From: JAFGOG01 sp034429215
GTDB taxonomy: Bacteria; Chloroflexota; Anaerolineae; JAAYZQ01
DNA length: 64,000 nucleotides
Assembly: GCA_034429215.1 (NCBI GenBank)
Contig: DAOUGI010000022.1
Span: 1-64,000, forward strand
Direction: 5' to 3'
Part shown: positions 49,699 to 57,934 of the stretch, piece by piece
Layout of the letters: every line of letters begins with the position of its first letter
How positions within the stretch are numbered: the first letter of the stretch is position 1
Notes under the pieces: model-generated
Database searches by the model: none
What the model saw: the letters and a program-made list of their open reading frames with translations, nothing else
What the model was told of the DNA's origin: nothing
Position numbers and translations under genes: made by a program

Positions 49699-50424
49699 AT
49701 GAAACCCGATTATCCACAAGCTGTTTGGCGGCCCGCCGCTGCCGAAAACCAGGGTGAGCGACCGGCCGGAACCGACATCGACTGCGTGGTCCTGCATGCC
49801 ACCGCTGGCGGCCTGAGCGGGACGCTGTCATGGTTCGCCAATCCAGCCAGCGGCGTATCGGCCCATTACGTCGTCGGCAAGGACGGTGACGTCTATCAAA
49901 TGGTCGAGGAAGACAAACTCGGCCATCACGCCGGCGGCAGCGACTACCAGGGCCGCCGCAACTTTAACACCTTTTCGATCGGCATTGAGATCGTCAACTT
50001 GAACGACGGTGTGGATCCCTATCCGGCCGCACAGTTCGAGTCGATGGTCAAGCTAGTCAGCTACCTGGTTGAGAAACACAACATCGCGCGGGAATGGATC
50101 GTCACCCACGCCGACATCTCAACTGCCGGCAAGACCGACCCACGCGGGTTTCCTGTCACGCAGATGATCGCCCGCATCTATGACGCTATACCTGCCGTCC
50201 CAGAGAATATAGTCCGCGAGTCGGCGTGGAACGCCGGCGGCATCCCATTCAACGCAGCAGCCGCCTTCCCCAAATATGCCCGCCTGCACGACCTGGGCAA
50301 CCCTGAGACCAAAGAATTCGACTTTGAATACCGGGGCATAAACTATCGGGGACAGGGGTTCAGCAAGGCGATTATCTATTGTCAGGTCGGCGATTGGGGG
50401 AACATCAAGGAGCTGGATTGGTAG
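49699..50424 (+). CDS. N-acetylmuramoyl-L-alanine amidase (AmpD/amidase_2 type)
   Basis: A 241-residue zinc amidase. Zinc ligands are expected at the His in CVVLHATAGG, the His in IVTHADIS and the Asp in KTDPRGFP, with Glu in IGIEIVNLND. The core ends near residue 165, and about 75 C-terminal residues (GIPFNAAAAFPKYARLHDLG) form an extra part that may bind substrate. There is no signal peptide, so it acts in the cytoplasm on recycled muropeptides or is released by lysis or a non-classical route. An AGGAG-type site lies before the ATG. Confidence 0.9.
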   Translation: MKPDYPQAVWRPAAAENQGERPAGTDIDCVVLHATAGGLSGTLSWFANPASGVSAHYVVGKDGDVYQMVEEDKLGHHAGGSDYQGRRNFNTFSIGIEIVNLNDGVDPYPAAQFESMVKLVSYLVEKHNIAREWIVTHADISTAGKTDPRGFPVTQMIARIYDAIPAVPENIVRESAWNAGGIPFNAAAAFPKYARLHDLGNPETKEFDFEYRGINYRGQGFSKAIIYCQVGDWGNIKELDW

Positions 50425-51503
50425 CAGCCTTGGCCCGGGCTGCTGTTCCCGGGCAAGATCGAGTCATCGTGGCCATGAGCGGCGGCGTGGATAGCTCGGT
50501 GGCCGCCGCCCTGCTGGTCGAGCAGGGCTACGACGCGATCGGCATCATGATGCGCCTGTGGAGCGAGGGCGAAAACCGCTGCTGCGCACCCCAGGCGGTC
50601 GACGATGCCCGGCACGTAGCGACCCAGTTGGGTATCCCCTTCTACCTACTCAGCTTTGAGGCCGAGTTTCTAACCTCCGTCGTCGATCCTTTTGTCGCCG
50701 AGTACAGCCGAGGCCGGACGCCGAATCCGTGCCTGGCCTGCAACCGTCACATCCGCTTTGGCCACCTGCTGCGCCACGCCCAGGCGCTCGGCGCCGGCTA
50801 TCTGGCGACCGGCCACTATGCTCAGGTGGACCTGGCCGGCGACTTTTACCGGCTGCGAATGGCGGTCGACCGGCGCAAAGACCAATCCTACGTGCTCTAC
50901 AGCCTGGGGCAAGCTGAGCTGCGCCACATCCTGTTCCCGCTCGGCCTTTACACCAAACCTCAGGTCCGCGAGATGGCCCGCCATAGAGGGCTGTCTGTCG
51001 CCGACAGAGAAGAAAGCATGGAGTTGTGCTTCGTCTCCGATGATAACTACCGGCGCTTTGTGCGCGAGCGTGCCCCCCAGGCCTTTCACCCCGGTCCCAT
51101 CCTCGACACTGCCGGCCGGGAGATCGGCCGTCACCAAGGCCTGGCAGCCTACACCGTTGGCCAGCGGCGCGGGCTGCGCATTGCTGCGGAAGAGCCCTTG
51201 TACGTCATCCGTCTCGATCTTGAAGCCAACGCCGTCATCGTCGGCCCAGCCCATGACCTGGGGCGCCGCACCCTGCTCGCCTCAGGCGTGCGTTATGTCC
51301 ATGATGAGCCGCCGTCCGGCCCGGTTCGGGTACAGGCCAAGATCCGCTACAAGGCTAACCTGGCCGACGCCACCTGGACGCCGCTGGACAACAGTCAAGC
51401 CAGCGTCGAGTTCGACGCCCCGCTCAGGGACATCACGCCCGGTCAAGCCGTCGTCGCCTACCAGGACGACGCCGTGATGGGTGGAGGGATCATCGATGGA
51501 TAA
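50418..51503 (+). CDS. mnmA: tRNA-specific 2-thiouridylase MnmA
   Basis: A 361-residue enzyme that thiolates U34 of Lys, Glu and Gln tRNAs. The PP-loop is VAMSGGVDSSVAA, the first catalytic Cys is in TPNPCLACNRHIRF and the second in SMELCFVSDDNY, and KDQSYVLYSLGQ is the usual tRNA-contact block. The start is a TTG at 50418, five bases after AAGGAG and seven bases inside the amidase end; no ATG or GTG fits better. Sulfur is likely to come from the desulfurase at 47432. Confidence 0.95.
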   Translation: MVAALARAAVPGQDRVIVAMSGGVDSSVAAALLVEQGYDAIGIMMRLWSEGENRCCAPQAVDDARHVATQLGIPFYLLSFEAEFLTSVVDPFVAEYSRGRTPNPCLACNRHIRFGHLLRHAQALGAGYLATGHYAQVDLAGDFYRLRMAVDRRKDQSYVLYSLGQAELRHILFPLGLYTKPQVREMARHRGLSVADREESMELCFVSDDNYRRFVRERAPQAFHPGPILDTAGREIGRHQGLAAYTVGQRRGLRIAAEEPLYVIRLDLEANAVIVGPAHDLGRRTLLASGVRYVHDEPPSGPVRVQAKIRYKANLADATWTPLDNSQASVEFDAPLRDITPGQAVVAYQDDAVMGGGIIDG

Positions 51504-51984
51504 CGATACAAAGATCATCATCCGCCGGGCCACCGCTGAAGACTATGACGCCCTGTGCGCCATCATCGACGAGGTAGACACCTTGCACCGCGATCGCATG
51601 CCCCACATCTTTCAGAAACCACCCGGGCCGGTTCGCGACAAGGAGTACATTCTTGGGCTGCTCGCCGACGACAACGTCGGCCTGTTCGTTGCCGAGATCG
51701 AGGGACAGGTCGCCGGTTTTGTCCACGTCCTAGTACGCGACACACCGCCCTGGCCGGTTCTCGTACCCCGCCGCCGGGCCTTTATCGACAGCCTGGCGGT
51801 CGGGCAAGAGTTCCGGCGGCACGGCATCGGCCAGGCGCTGATGAGCCAAGCCCACGCATGGGCCATCGCCAAGGGGGCAGTCGACGTCGAGCTGAACGTG
51901 TTCGAATTCAACCAGCCCGCCCTCGCTTTTTACCGGGCGCTCGGCTACGAAACCTCCACCCGCCGGATGGTCAGGAATCTGTAG
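51496..51984 (+). CDS. GNAT family N-acetyltransferase
   Basis: A 162-residue GNAT. The acetyl-CoA loop is QEFRRHGIGQALMSQAHAWA and the C-terminal block NVFEFNQPALAFYRALGYE is typical of RimI-like and small-molecule acetyltransferases. Its ATG overlaps mnmA by eight bases with GGAGGGATCATCG in front, so it belongs to the same transcript. Substrate unknown. Confidence 0.92.
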   Translation: MDNDTKIIIRRATAEDYDALCAIIDEVDTLHRDRMPHIFQKPPGPVRDKEYILGLLADDNVGLFVAEIEGQVAGFVHVLVRDTPPWPVLVPRRRAFIDSLAVGQEFRRHGIGQALMSQAHAWAIAKGAVDVELNVFEFNQPALAFYRALGYETSTRRMVRNL

Positions 51985-52101
51985 GACGCAGAGTAATGTA
52001 GGTTCATGCTCACAGATGCCGGTCGAAAAAAGCGATTATACACCAAACGACCCGGACCACGAAACCCGCGAAAGAACGCGAAAGGCGCGAACGGCGTTCT
52101 C

Positions 52102-52130
52102 TTTTCAAGGATGCAGACCCGTGCTAGAAT
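52102..52130 (+). promoter_or_regulatory. Candidate promoter of the Ntn hydrolase gene
   Basis: TTTTCA (52102-52107, four of six matches) and TAGAAT (52125-52130) at 17-bp spacing, 18 bp before the ATG. The rest of 51985-52147 shows nothing else. Confidence 0.45.
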
Positions 52131-52147
52131 AACCGGAGGTTGAACCG

Positions 52148-53146
52148 ATGAAGAGATCGATTGCCGTCGTCGTCGGGATCGTGGTGGTGGTGGCCGTAGG
52201 CTTGGCCATCCTGTTTCGCAGCCCGCTGAGATCGCTGCTGACCTTCCGCCGGGTCGACGCCTATCCACTGTACGTGATGCACCTGTACGAGGATTACCAT
52301 TTCGACGACTGGCTGAAAACAGGGACACAGGTGGATGCCGCCCTGCCGTTTGACCCGCAGCCAACCGTTGGGCGTTGGGCGTGCACCTGCTTTTCGGCCT
52401 TTGGCCAGCAAGGCCAGGCGATCCTGGGCCGCAACTTTGACTGGTACACCCATCCGGCGCTCCTGTTGTTCACCCATCCCCCGCACGGGTACGCTTCGGT
52501 GTCGATGGTCGATGTCTCCTACCTGGGATTGAGCACCAGCGAGCCGTCGTGGAGCGACCGGCTGAGGCTGTTGGACGCGCCCTACTGGCCCTTTGACGGC
52601 ATGAACGAGCGCGGCCTGGCGGTGGGCATGATGGCCGTACCGAGCGCCCAGGCCGGCAGCGATAGGAGCAAGGTGACCATCGACAGCCTGGCAGCCATCC
52701 GGCTGGTATTGGACAAGGCCCAATCGGTAGACGAAGCGCTGTCGTTGCTAGCGGCGTACAACATCGACTGGGGAAGCGGCCCGCCCTTGCACTATCTCAT
52801 CGCCGACTCACGTGCAAACTCGGCGGTGGTCGAGTTCGTCAACGGCGAGGTGAAGATCCTGCGCAGCGAAAAGCTGTGGCAGGTAGCCACCAACTTTAGC
52901 CTGTCCTTCCACAACCCAGAGAGCGCTGTGCTGCAATGCGACCGGTATGCCGCTGCTTCCAGGACACTCGAACAGGCGCAAGGACAGGTGTCACAGGAGG
53001 AGGCCATGGCCCTCCTGGAGGACGTGTCCCAGCCGAGCACCATCTGGTCGATCGTCTATGACATGGAAACCGGGCAGATCGCTATAGTGATGGGCCGGGA
53101 CTATAGCCGGGTGCACTATTTCAAGCTCGGCATGAAGAACGAATAG
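52148..53146 (+). CDS. Membrane-anchored Ntn hydrolase, linear amide C-N hydrolase (choloylglycine hydrolase-like)
   Basis: A 332-residue protein. One N-terminal membrane helix (about 5-25) anchors it outside the cell. The hydrolase part opens with WACTCFSAFGQQGQAILGRN, where a Cys would be the nucleophile, followed by the family FDWY and WPFDGMNERGLAVGMM blocks and LHYLIADSRANSAVVE. In secreted relatives the chain is cut just before the Cys; a Thr-Cys here allows that. It may act on bile-salt, penicillin V or acyl-homoserine-lactone type amides; the substrate is not known. GGAGGTTGAACCG lies before the ATG. Confidence 0.85.
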   Translation: MKRSIAVVVGIVVVVAVGLAILFRSPLRSLLTFRRVDAYPLYVMHLYEDYHFDDWLKTGTQVDAALPFDPQPTVGRWACTCFSAFGQQGQAILGRNFDWYTHPALLLFTHPPHGYASVSMVDVSYLGLSTSEPSWSDRLRLLDAPYWPFDGMNERGLAVGMMAVPSAQAGSDRSKVTIDSLAAIRLVLDKAQSVDEALSLLAAYNIDWGSGPPLHYLIADSRANSAVVEFVNGEVKILRSEKLWQVATNFSLSFHNPESAVLQCDRYAAASRTLEQAQGQVSQEEAMALLEDVSQPSTIWSIVYDMETGQIAIVMGRDYSRVHYFKLGMKNE

Positions 53147-53155
53147 CCCGACTGC

Positions 53156-54982
53156 CTAACTCTCGATCTCGCCCCGCCACAACCGCTGCATTTCTGCTGA
53201 TGTCTCCAGCAGGGTCTCCAGCTTTCCTTCAGCCTCGACCCGGCCGTCTTGAAGGATGATGATCCAATCGGCGCGGCGCAGCGCCGGGCGGCGGTGCGAT
53301 ACGACCAGGCACGTCGGGGTACCCACGCCGGCCAGCCGCTCCCACAGGATCCGCTCGGTATCCACATCGAGGGCACTGGACAGATCATCAAAGACCAACA
53401 GCTCCGGATCGCGCACGAACATGCGCGCCGCGGCCACACGCTGACGCTGGCCCCCCGACAGCTTGACCCCCTTGGCACCGATCACCGTGTCCAGGCCATG
53501 ATCCAGATCGGCCGCATCCTGCTCCATCACCGCCTGCCAGACGGCGCCATCGAGGTCAACCCTATCCTGCGGCAGACCCATCAGGATATTGTCCCGGAGC
53601 GGCTCACTGAACAACAGCGGTACCTGGGCCGTGTAGGCGCTGCGCGGTGGCACAAAGAAGGTCGCCGGATCTTCGACAGATTGACCGTTCCAGCGGATCT
53701 CCCCGGCATCTTTGGGCAACAGCCCCAACAGCGCCCGCAGCAGCGTTGTCTTGCCCGAGCCGATCCGCCCGGTGATGACCGTGAACGAGCCGCGCGCCAG
53801 GCGCAGATCGACGTTTTGGACACCCCGCCCCGAATCGGGATAGAGGTAGGTCAGCCCTGTCGCGTCGAGCGTCTCCAGCCGATCCTGGGCCGTTTTGGGC
53901 GCGTACGGCACATCGGGCAGCTCGCCGCGCATATAGACCTGGCTGTGCCTGGTCAGCGTCTCAGGCGGAGCGTCGGACATCAGCGCCACCAGGCGATCGA
54001 CCGACACCCCCACCTGCTTGTACCACGCCCAACGCTGCCCGATCAAACCGGTGAAGCTGGTCAGCACGTCGAGATAGTAGACAAAGAGCGCGAAATCACC
54101 CACCGTAAAGGCGCCGGACCGCATCCCCTGCGCCGATAACAACAGGACTACACCGGTGCCCAGGGTGGCGGTATTCTGGAAGACCGATTCTAGTAGCTGA
54201 TTAAAGAGGCGATCCTTGACGCTCGCCTGGCGGCGTACCTCATTGAGCTTGCGAAAGTGCCCGACCAGCCGCTCTTCGGCCGTAGCGACCTGCACCGACT
54301 GGACCGCGCCAAACGCTTCGCCGATGAAATCGGTCACATCGCCCATCGCCTTGCGGCTGGCTTCACGGTACTGTTCGATCTTCTGGGATGCCAGATTGAC
54401 CACCAACGTGACAACGGCCAGCGGGATCAAGACGACGACGGTAGTGCGCGCGTCGATCGACAGCATGACCACCACAGCCACCACCGAGGCCAATGTGAAG
54501 CCGGTCAGGATCAACGACTCGGCCATAAAACCGGCAATCTCGTTTACATCGTCGCGGAAACAGCCGATCGCCTCGCCTGGCGAGCCGGGCACCGCCCGCG
54601 CTCCAGGGCGCTTCAAGATATACTCGAACAGGTTCTTGCGCAGCAGCGCGGCGATGTGGTACTGAAAGGTGAAATAGACGGCAACGTCGCCAAAGATAGC
54701 GGCCACCCGCACGATCGCCGTCACCACCAGCAGGACGATCAGTCCACCCACTCCCAGGCTGACCGGGGCGTCGCCGGTCAGGGTGTTGAAAAAGCTGTAG
54801 GTGATCCAACCGACAATCTGGGGGAATACACCAAAGAACAGGGTCTCGAGAACGCCCAGGGCCAGGTACAGCCACGGGCGGAACCGGATCAACTGGAATA
54901 CATATTGCCAAGTCTTGAGGCGGCTGCCCTGTGCTCCGGCCTCTGCCGCAGGGAGGTAAGATGCTGAGTTCGTCGGACTCAC
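53156..54982 (-). CDS. ABC exporter half-transporter with degenerate catalytic site
   Basis: A 608-residue six-helix permease fused to an ATPase. Walker A is ITGRIGSGKTTLLRAL, the signature LSGGQRQRVAAARMF is canonical, but Walker B reads LLVFDDLSSALD with Asp in place of the catalytic Glu. This is the usual inactive-site pattern of heterodimeric exporters of the TM287/288 or BmrC/D type. The GTG start overlaps the partner stop as GTGA and has GGAGG five bases ahead. Cargo unknown. Confidence 0.9.
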   Translation of the reverse strand: MSPTNSASYLPAAEAGAQGSRLKTWQYVFQLIRFRPWLYLALGVLETLFFGVFPQIVGWITYSFFNTLTGDAPVSLGVGGLIVLLVVTAIVRVAAIFGDVAVYFTFQYHIAALLRKNLFEYILKRPGARAVPGSPGEAIGCFRDDVNEIAGFMAESLILTGFTLASVVAVVVMLSIDARTTVVVLIPLAVVTLVVNLASQKIEQYREASRKAMGDVTDFIGEAFGAVQSVQVATAEERLVGHFRKLNEVRRQASVKDRLFNQLLESVFQNTATLGTGVVLLLSAQGMRSGAFTVGDFALFVYYLDVLTSFTGLIGQRWAWYKQVGVSVDRLVALMSDAPPETLTRHSQVYMRGELPDVPYAPKTAQDRLETLDATGLTYLYPDSGRGVQNVDLRLARGSFTVITGRIGSGKTTLLRALLGLLPKDAGEIRWNGQSVEDPATFFVPPRSAYTAQVPLLFSEPLRDNILMGLPQDRVDLDGAVWQAVMEQDAADLDHGLDTVIGAKGVKLSGGQRQRVAAARMFVRDPELLVFDDLSSALDVDTERILWERLAGVGTPTCLVVSHRRPALRRADWIIILQDGRVEAEGKLETLLETSAEMQRLWRGEIES

Positions 54983-56796
54983 ACCAGCACCTCCTCCAAC
55001 CCGGCATGCAGCAGGCCACAAAACTGCGACGCCGGATCGCCGGCCAAGGCGGCTCTGTCTCCTTGCTCACTGATGCGCCCGTCTCGCAGAATCATGATCT
55101 CGTCAGCACGCAGGACGGTCCCCAGGCGATGGGCAATAATGATCGCCGTGCGGCCCTGCACCAAACGGCCCACCGCCCGCTCCAACAGGTGCTCGGTGGC
55201 CGGATCGAGGCGCGACGAAGCTTCGTCCAGAATGACCAGCCCGGGATCCTGGAGAAAGATGCGCATAAAGGCCAGCAGCTGCGCTTCGCCAGCCGACAGC
55301 CCGCCACCGCCTGACTCGAGCACCGTGTCGAGCCCATTGGGCAGCGCTTTGAGCCAATCCCCGAGCCCCAGATCGTGGATCACGTGGAGAATCCTGTCAT
55401 CAGAAACGCGGTCATCAAAGAAGGTCAGATTGTCACGGACGGAGGCATGGAAGAGCTGGACATTCTGGGTGACCATGCCCACCCGCCCGCGCAGCTCGGC
55501 CAGGGGCACCTGACGGATGTCCACCGCTTGGGCGCCATCGCCCAGGCCGACCAGGCCACGATCGGGGTCATAGAACCGAAACAGCAGCCGGGTCAGCGTC
55601 GTTTTGCCGCTGCCGGTGCGTCCCAGCAGCCCCAGCACCCGGCCGGGCAGCAGGTCAAATGAAACATCCTGGAGCACCATCTCCTTCTCAGAAGGGGACT
55701 CGGCCTGGCCTTCTGCCGGGACTGCCGCCGGTCCGCCGTCCGCATAGCCGAACGACACACCCTGGAAGTGGACTGCCAGCGGGCCGGCAGGCAGCCCGCC
55801 GAGCGGATCGGCCTCCCCATCCTGGAGCTTGCTGGAGGTGGACAACAGCTCCCGGATGCGGATGATGCTGGCCCCGGCCTTCTGCAATACCTCCATCTGG
55901 CGGACGATCTGCTGGATCGGCCGCTCCAGCATGTTGGTGTAGTAAAAGATGATGTACACCGACCCGATCGTGATCACCCCTGCCTGGAACAGCCAAGCTC
56001 CGACGGCAAAGGCGGCCGCATTGCCCAAGGTAAACAGCAGGAATGTGGTGTTGAACAGGATGTTGATCATCAGCCCAGCTTTCAGCGATCTGCGCAGCAG
56101 CTCGCGCATCAGCCGGTAAAAGCCGCGCATAACATAGGCTTCGGTCCCATTGGAGCGGATCTCTTCAGTGCCGGCCAGCCTCTCTTCCAAGAAGCCGAAC
56201 AGCTCGGCGCTGGCCTGCCGCTCTGCCTTCAAATGGGGCACGGCAAGACCCCTGAAGCGGCCCAGCACGAATACGGCGATGGCCACAAAAGCGCTTATCG
56301 CCAGGCCCACCCGCCACTCCTCGCGGAAAAGGAGGGCCAGGATGCCGACCAGCAGCAGGGCATTACCCGCCACCTGGATCACGAACTGGGAAAAGAAGGT
56401 AGACAGGGCGGTCACGTCGCCGTCGATCCGCTCGATCATCTCACCCGGAGTGTGGCTGTTGTGAAACGACAGGTCCAGCCCCAGACAGTGGCCGGCCAGA
56501 TCGGCGCGCAGGGCGTTGGTGGTCAGCCAGGCCACATTCTCGCTGACCCAGGTGGCCAACAGTGACACAACCTGCTGGGTCGCCGCCAGGCCGATGAACA
56601 GCACGGCCAAGCGCAGCAGCGTATCGGCCGCGCCGCCGGCCTGGGCCAGGTCGAGGAAATCACGCATGATCTGCGGGTTGACCAGCTGCAGGCCGATCCT
56701 ACCCAGGATCAGCACCGCCAGCAAGACGGCCCTGGGCCACTGCGGTCTCAAATAGGTGACCAGGAGATCGGCGTACTGCCTTATATCACGTCCCAT
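54979..56796 (-). CDS. ABC exporter half-transporter, partner subunit
   Basis: A 605-residue half-transporter with six helices (about 20-330), then Walker A LLGRTGSGKTTLTRLL, a degenerate signature LSAGEAQLLAFMRIF and an intact Walker B LVILDEASSRLD. Pairing its catalytic Glu with the canonical signature of the next gene product gives one good ATP site in the dimer, which fits a heterodimeric exporter. A Pro/Gly/Glu-rich insertion of about 25 residues lies before the ATPase core. It overlaps the HAD gene by 16 bases. Confidence 0.9.
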   Translation of the reverse strand: MGRDIRQYADLLVTYLRPQWPRAVLLAVLILGRIGLQLVNPQIMRDFLDLAQAGGAADTLLRLAVLFIGLAATQQVVSLLATWVSENVAWLTTNALRADLAGHCLGLDLSFHNSHTPGEMIERIDGDVTALSTFFSQFVIQVAGNALLLVGILALLFREEWRVGLAISAFVAIAVFVLGRFRGLAVPHLKAERQASAELFGFLEERLAGTEEIRSNGTEAYVMRGFYRLMRELLRRSLKAGLMINILFNTTFLLFTLGNAAAFAVGAWLFQAGVITIGSVYIIFYYTNMLERPIQQIVRQMEVLQKAGASIIRIRELLSTSSKLQDGEADPLGGLPAGPLAVHFQGVSFGYADGGPAAVPAEGQAESPSEKEMVLQDVSFDLLPGRVLGLLGRTGSGKTTLTRLLFRFYDPDRGLVGLGDGAQAVDIRQVPLAELRGRVGMVTQNVQLFHASVRDNLTFFDDRVSDDRILHVIHDLGLGDWLKALPNGLDTVLESGGGGLSAGEAQLLAFMRIFLQDPGLVILDEASSRLDPATEHLLERAVGRLVQGRTAIIIAHRLGTVLRADEIMILRDGRISEQGDRAALAGDPASQFCGLLHAGLEEVLV

Positions 56797-57404
56797 TGCT
56801 CCAGCTCGGCGACCAGCGCCTCATACTCGGTAAAGCGGATCGCTCGGATGCCCAACGCCGCGGCAGCGTCCACATTGGGCCGGTTATCATCCACAAACAC
56901 CGTTGCCTCAGGGGCCGTTCCGAGCCGCTCCAGCGCCAGGCGGTAAATAGCCGGATCGGGCTTGGCCAGGCCGACCAGCGCCGAGACGATCTCGATGTCG
57001 AACAGCCCACCGAGCCCATAGCGCTCGGCAATGAACGCGGGGGTCACCACATCGCTGGCGTTGCTCAGCAGAGCGGTGCGGTAAGGTCCATGCAGCCGGC
57101 GGACCAGGTCGACCATGGGCGCAGTAACCACAACAGGGCCGTAGACATCCTGCTGAAAGGCGCGAAGCGCCTCGGGCGTGTGCAAGCTCAGCCGTGGAGC
57201 AATGCGCCGCCAGTATTCGGCATCGGTGATGGCGCCCACTTCGGCCAGGCAGTGATCGGGCGAGCCCCACAGGATCTCGGCCAACTGTCCCGGCAGCAGC
57301 CCCCATCGCGCCTCAATGCCGCGGAACCGCTCCTCCTGGTAGACCTGGATCAGCACACCGCCCAGGTCAAAGATGATCGCTTTGATCGCCGGCTGTGTAG
57401 TCAC
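56781..57404 (-). CDS. HAD family hydrolase, subfamily IA (YihX-like)
   Basis: A 207-residue phosphatase-like protein. The nucleophile Asp is in IIFDLGGVLIQV, motif II is LLSNAS, motif III Lys is in GLAKPDPAIY and motif IV is VFVDDNRPNVDAA. FDLGGVL is typical of YihX-type sugar-phosphate phosphatases. The start is GTG at 57404 following GGGGGAGGAAGA. It leads the exporter operon, so its substrate may relate to the exported compound; this is inference. Confidence 0.9.
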   Translation of the reverse strand: MTTQPAIKAIIFDLGGVLIQVYQEERFRGIEARWGLLPGQLAEILWGSPDHCLAEVGAITDAEYWRRIAPRLSLHTPEALRAFQQDVYGPVVVTAPMVDLVRRLHGPYRTALLSNASDVVTPAFIAERYGLGGLFDIEIVSALVGLAKPDPAIYRLALERLGTAPEATVFVDDNRPNVDAAAALGIRAIRFTEYEALVAELEQWDVI

Positions 57405-57527
57405 TCTTCCTCCCCCATACACGAGAGTCCCATTATAGCAGACTTTGCCAATGCTCAAAAACCCAAATCCCCTACGAAATGCGAGGCCCGGTAAGGGTTA
57501 AGGCACGGCTTGCATTCTCCCTTGCCT

Positions 57528-57618
57528 GTCATTCTGACATACAGGGCCGCTCGCGGCGGCAAAGCGAACGGAGACCGTCTCTTCTTGACCAAGACCCTTC
57601 GCTGCCACTCAGAGTGAC
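57528..57618. repeat. REP-like palindromic intergenic element
   Basis: Outer arms GTCATTCTGA and TCAGAGTGAC pair at nine of ten positions, with further imperfect pairing inside. It belongs to the same family as the element at 661-738. The rest of the 57405-57934 gap holds the promoter at 57684-57712 and a long leader with no recognised gene. Confidence 0.6.
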
Positions 57619-57683
57619 AAATTCGTGTCCTTGCGGCTGTGTGGAGGGCGACTTGGCAGTCCTGAACGTTTAAGACAGCGCTC

Positions 57684-57712
57684 TTGACAAAACACTCCCT
57701 ATCGCGTATGAT
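57684..57712 (+). promoter_or_regulatory. Sigma-70 promoter of the secreted alpha/beta hydrolase gene
   Basis: A perfect TTGACA (57684-57689) and TATGAT (57707-57712) at 17-bp spacing. The leader would be about 215 nt, unusually long; no riboswitch was recognised in it. Confidence 0.7.
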
Positions 57713-57934
57713 ATCATCCAGAGATGCGTCCAACCTGGGCCTGACTTGTTCCTTCACCGGCTTGTACCCGCTCATTTCAACAAAACACGGATAGCGGCTA
57801 GTTGTGCATTTGCAGATTTTCCGGGGAGCCACCATACCCCTGCCCAGCAACACAGTGGGTTAAATGCCGGGCGTGGCCGCCAGAGACATGCAGCACAGAT
57901 GAGCCCGGCCTGCTGTTCTCAAGGGAGGTGAACG

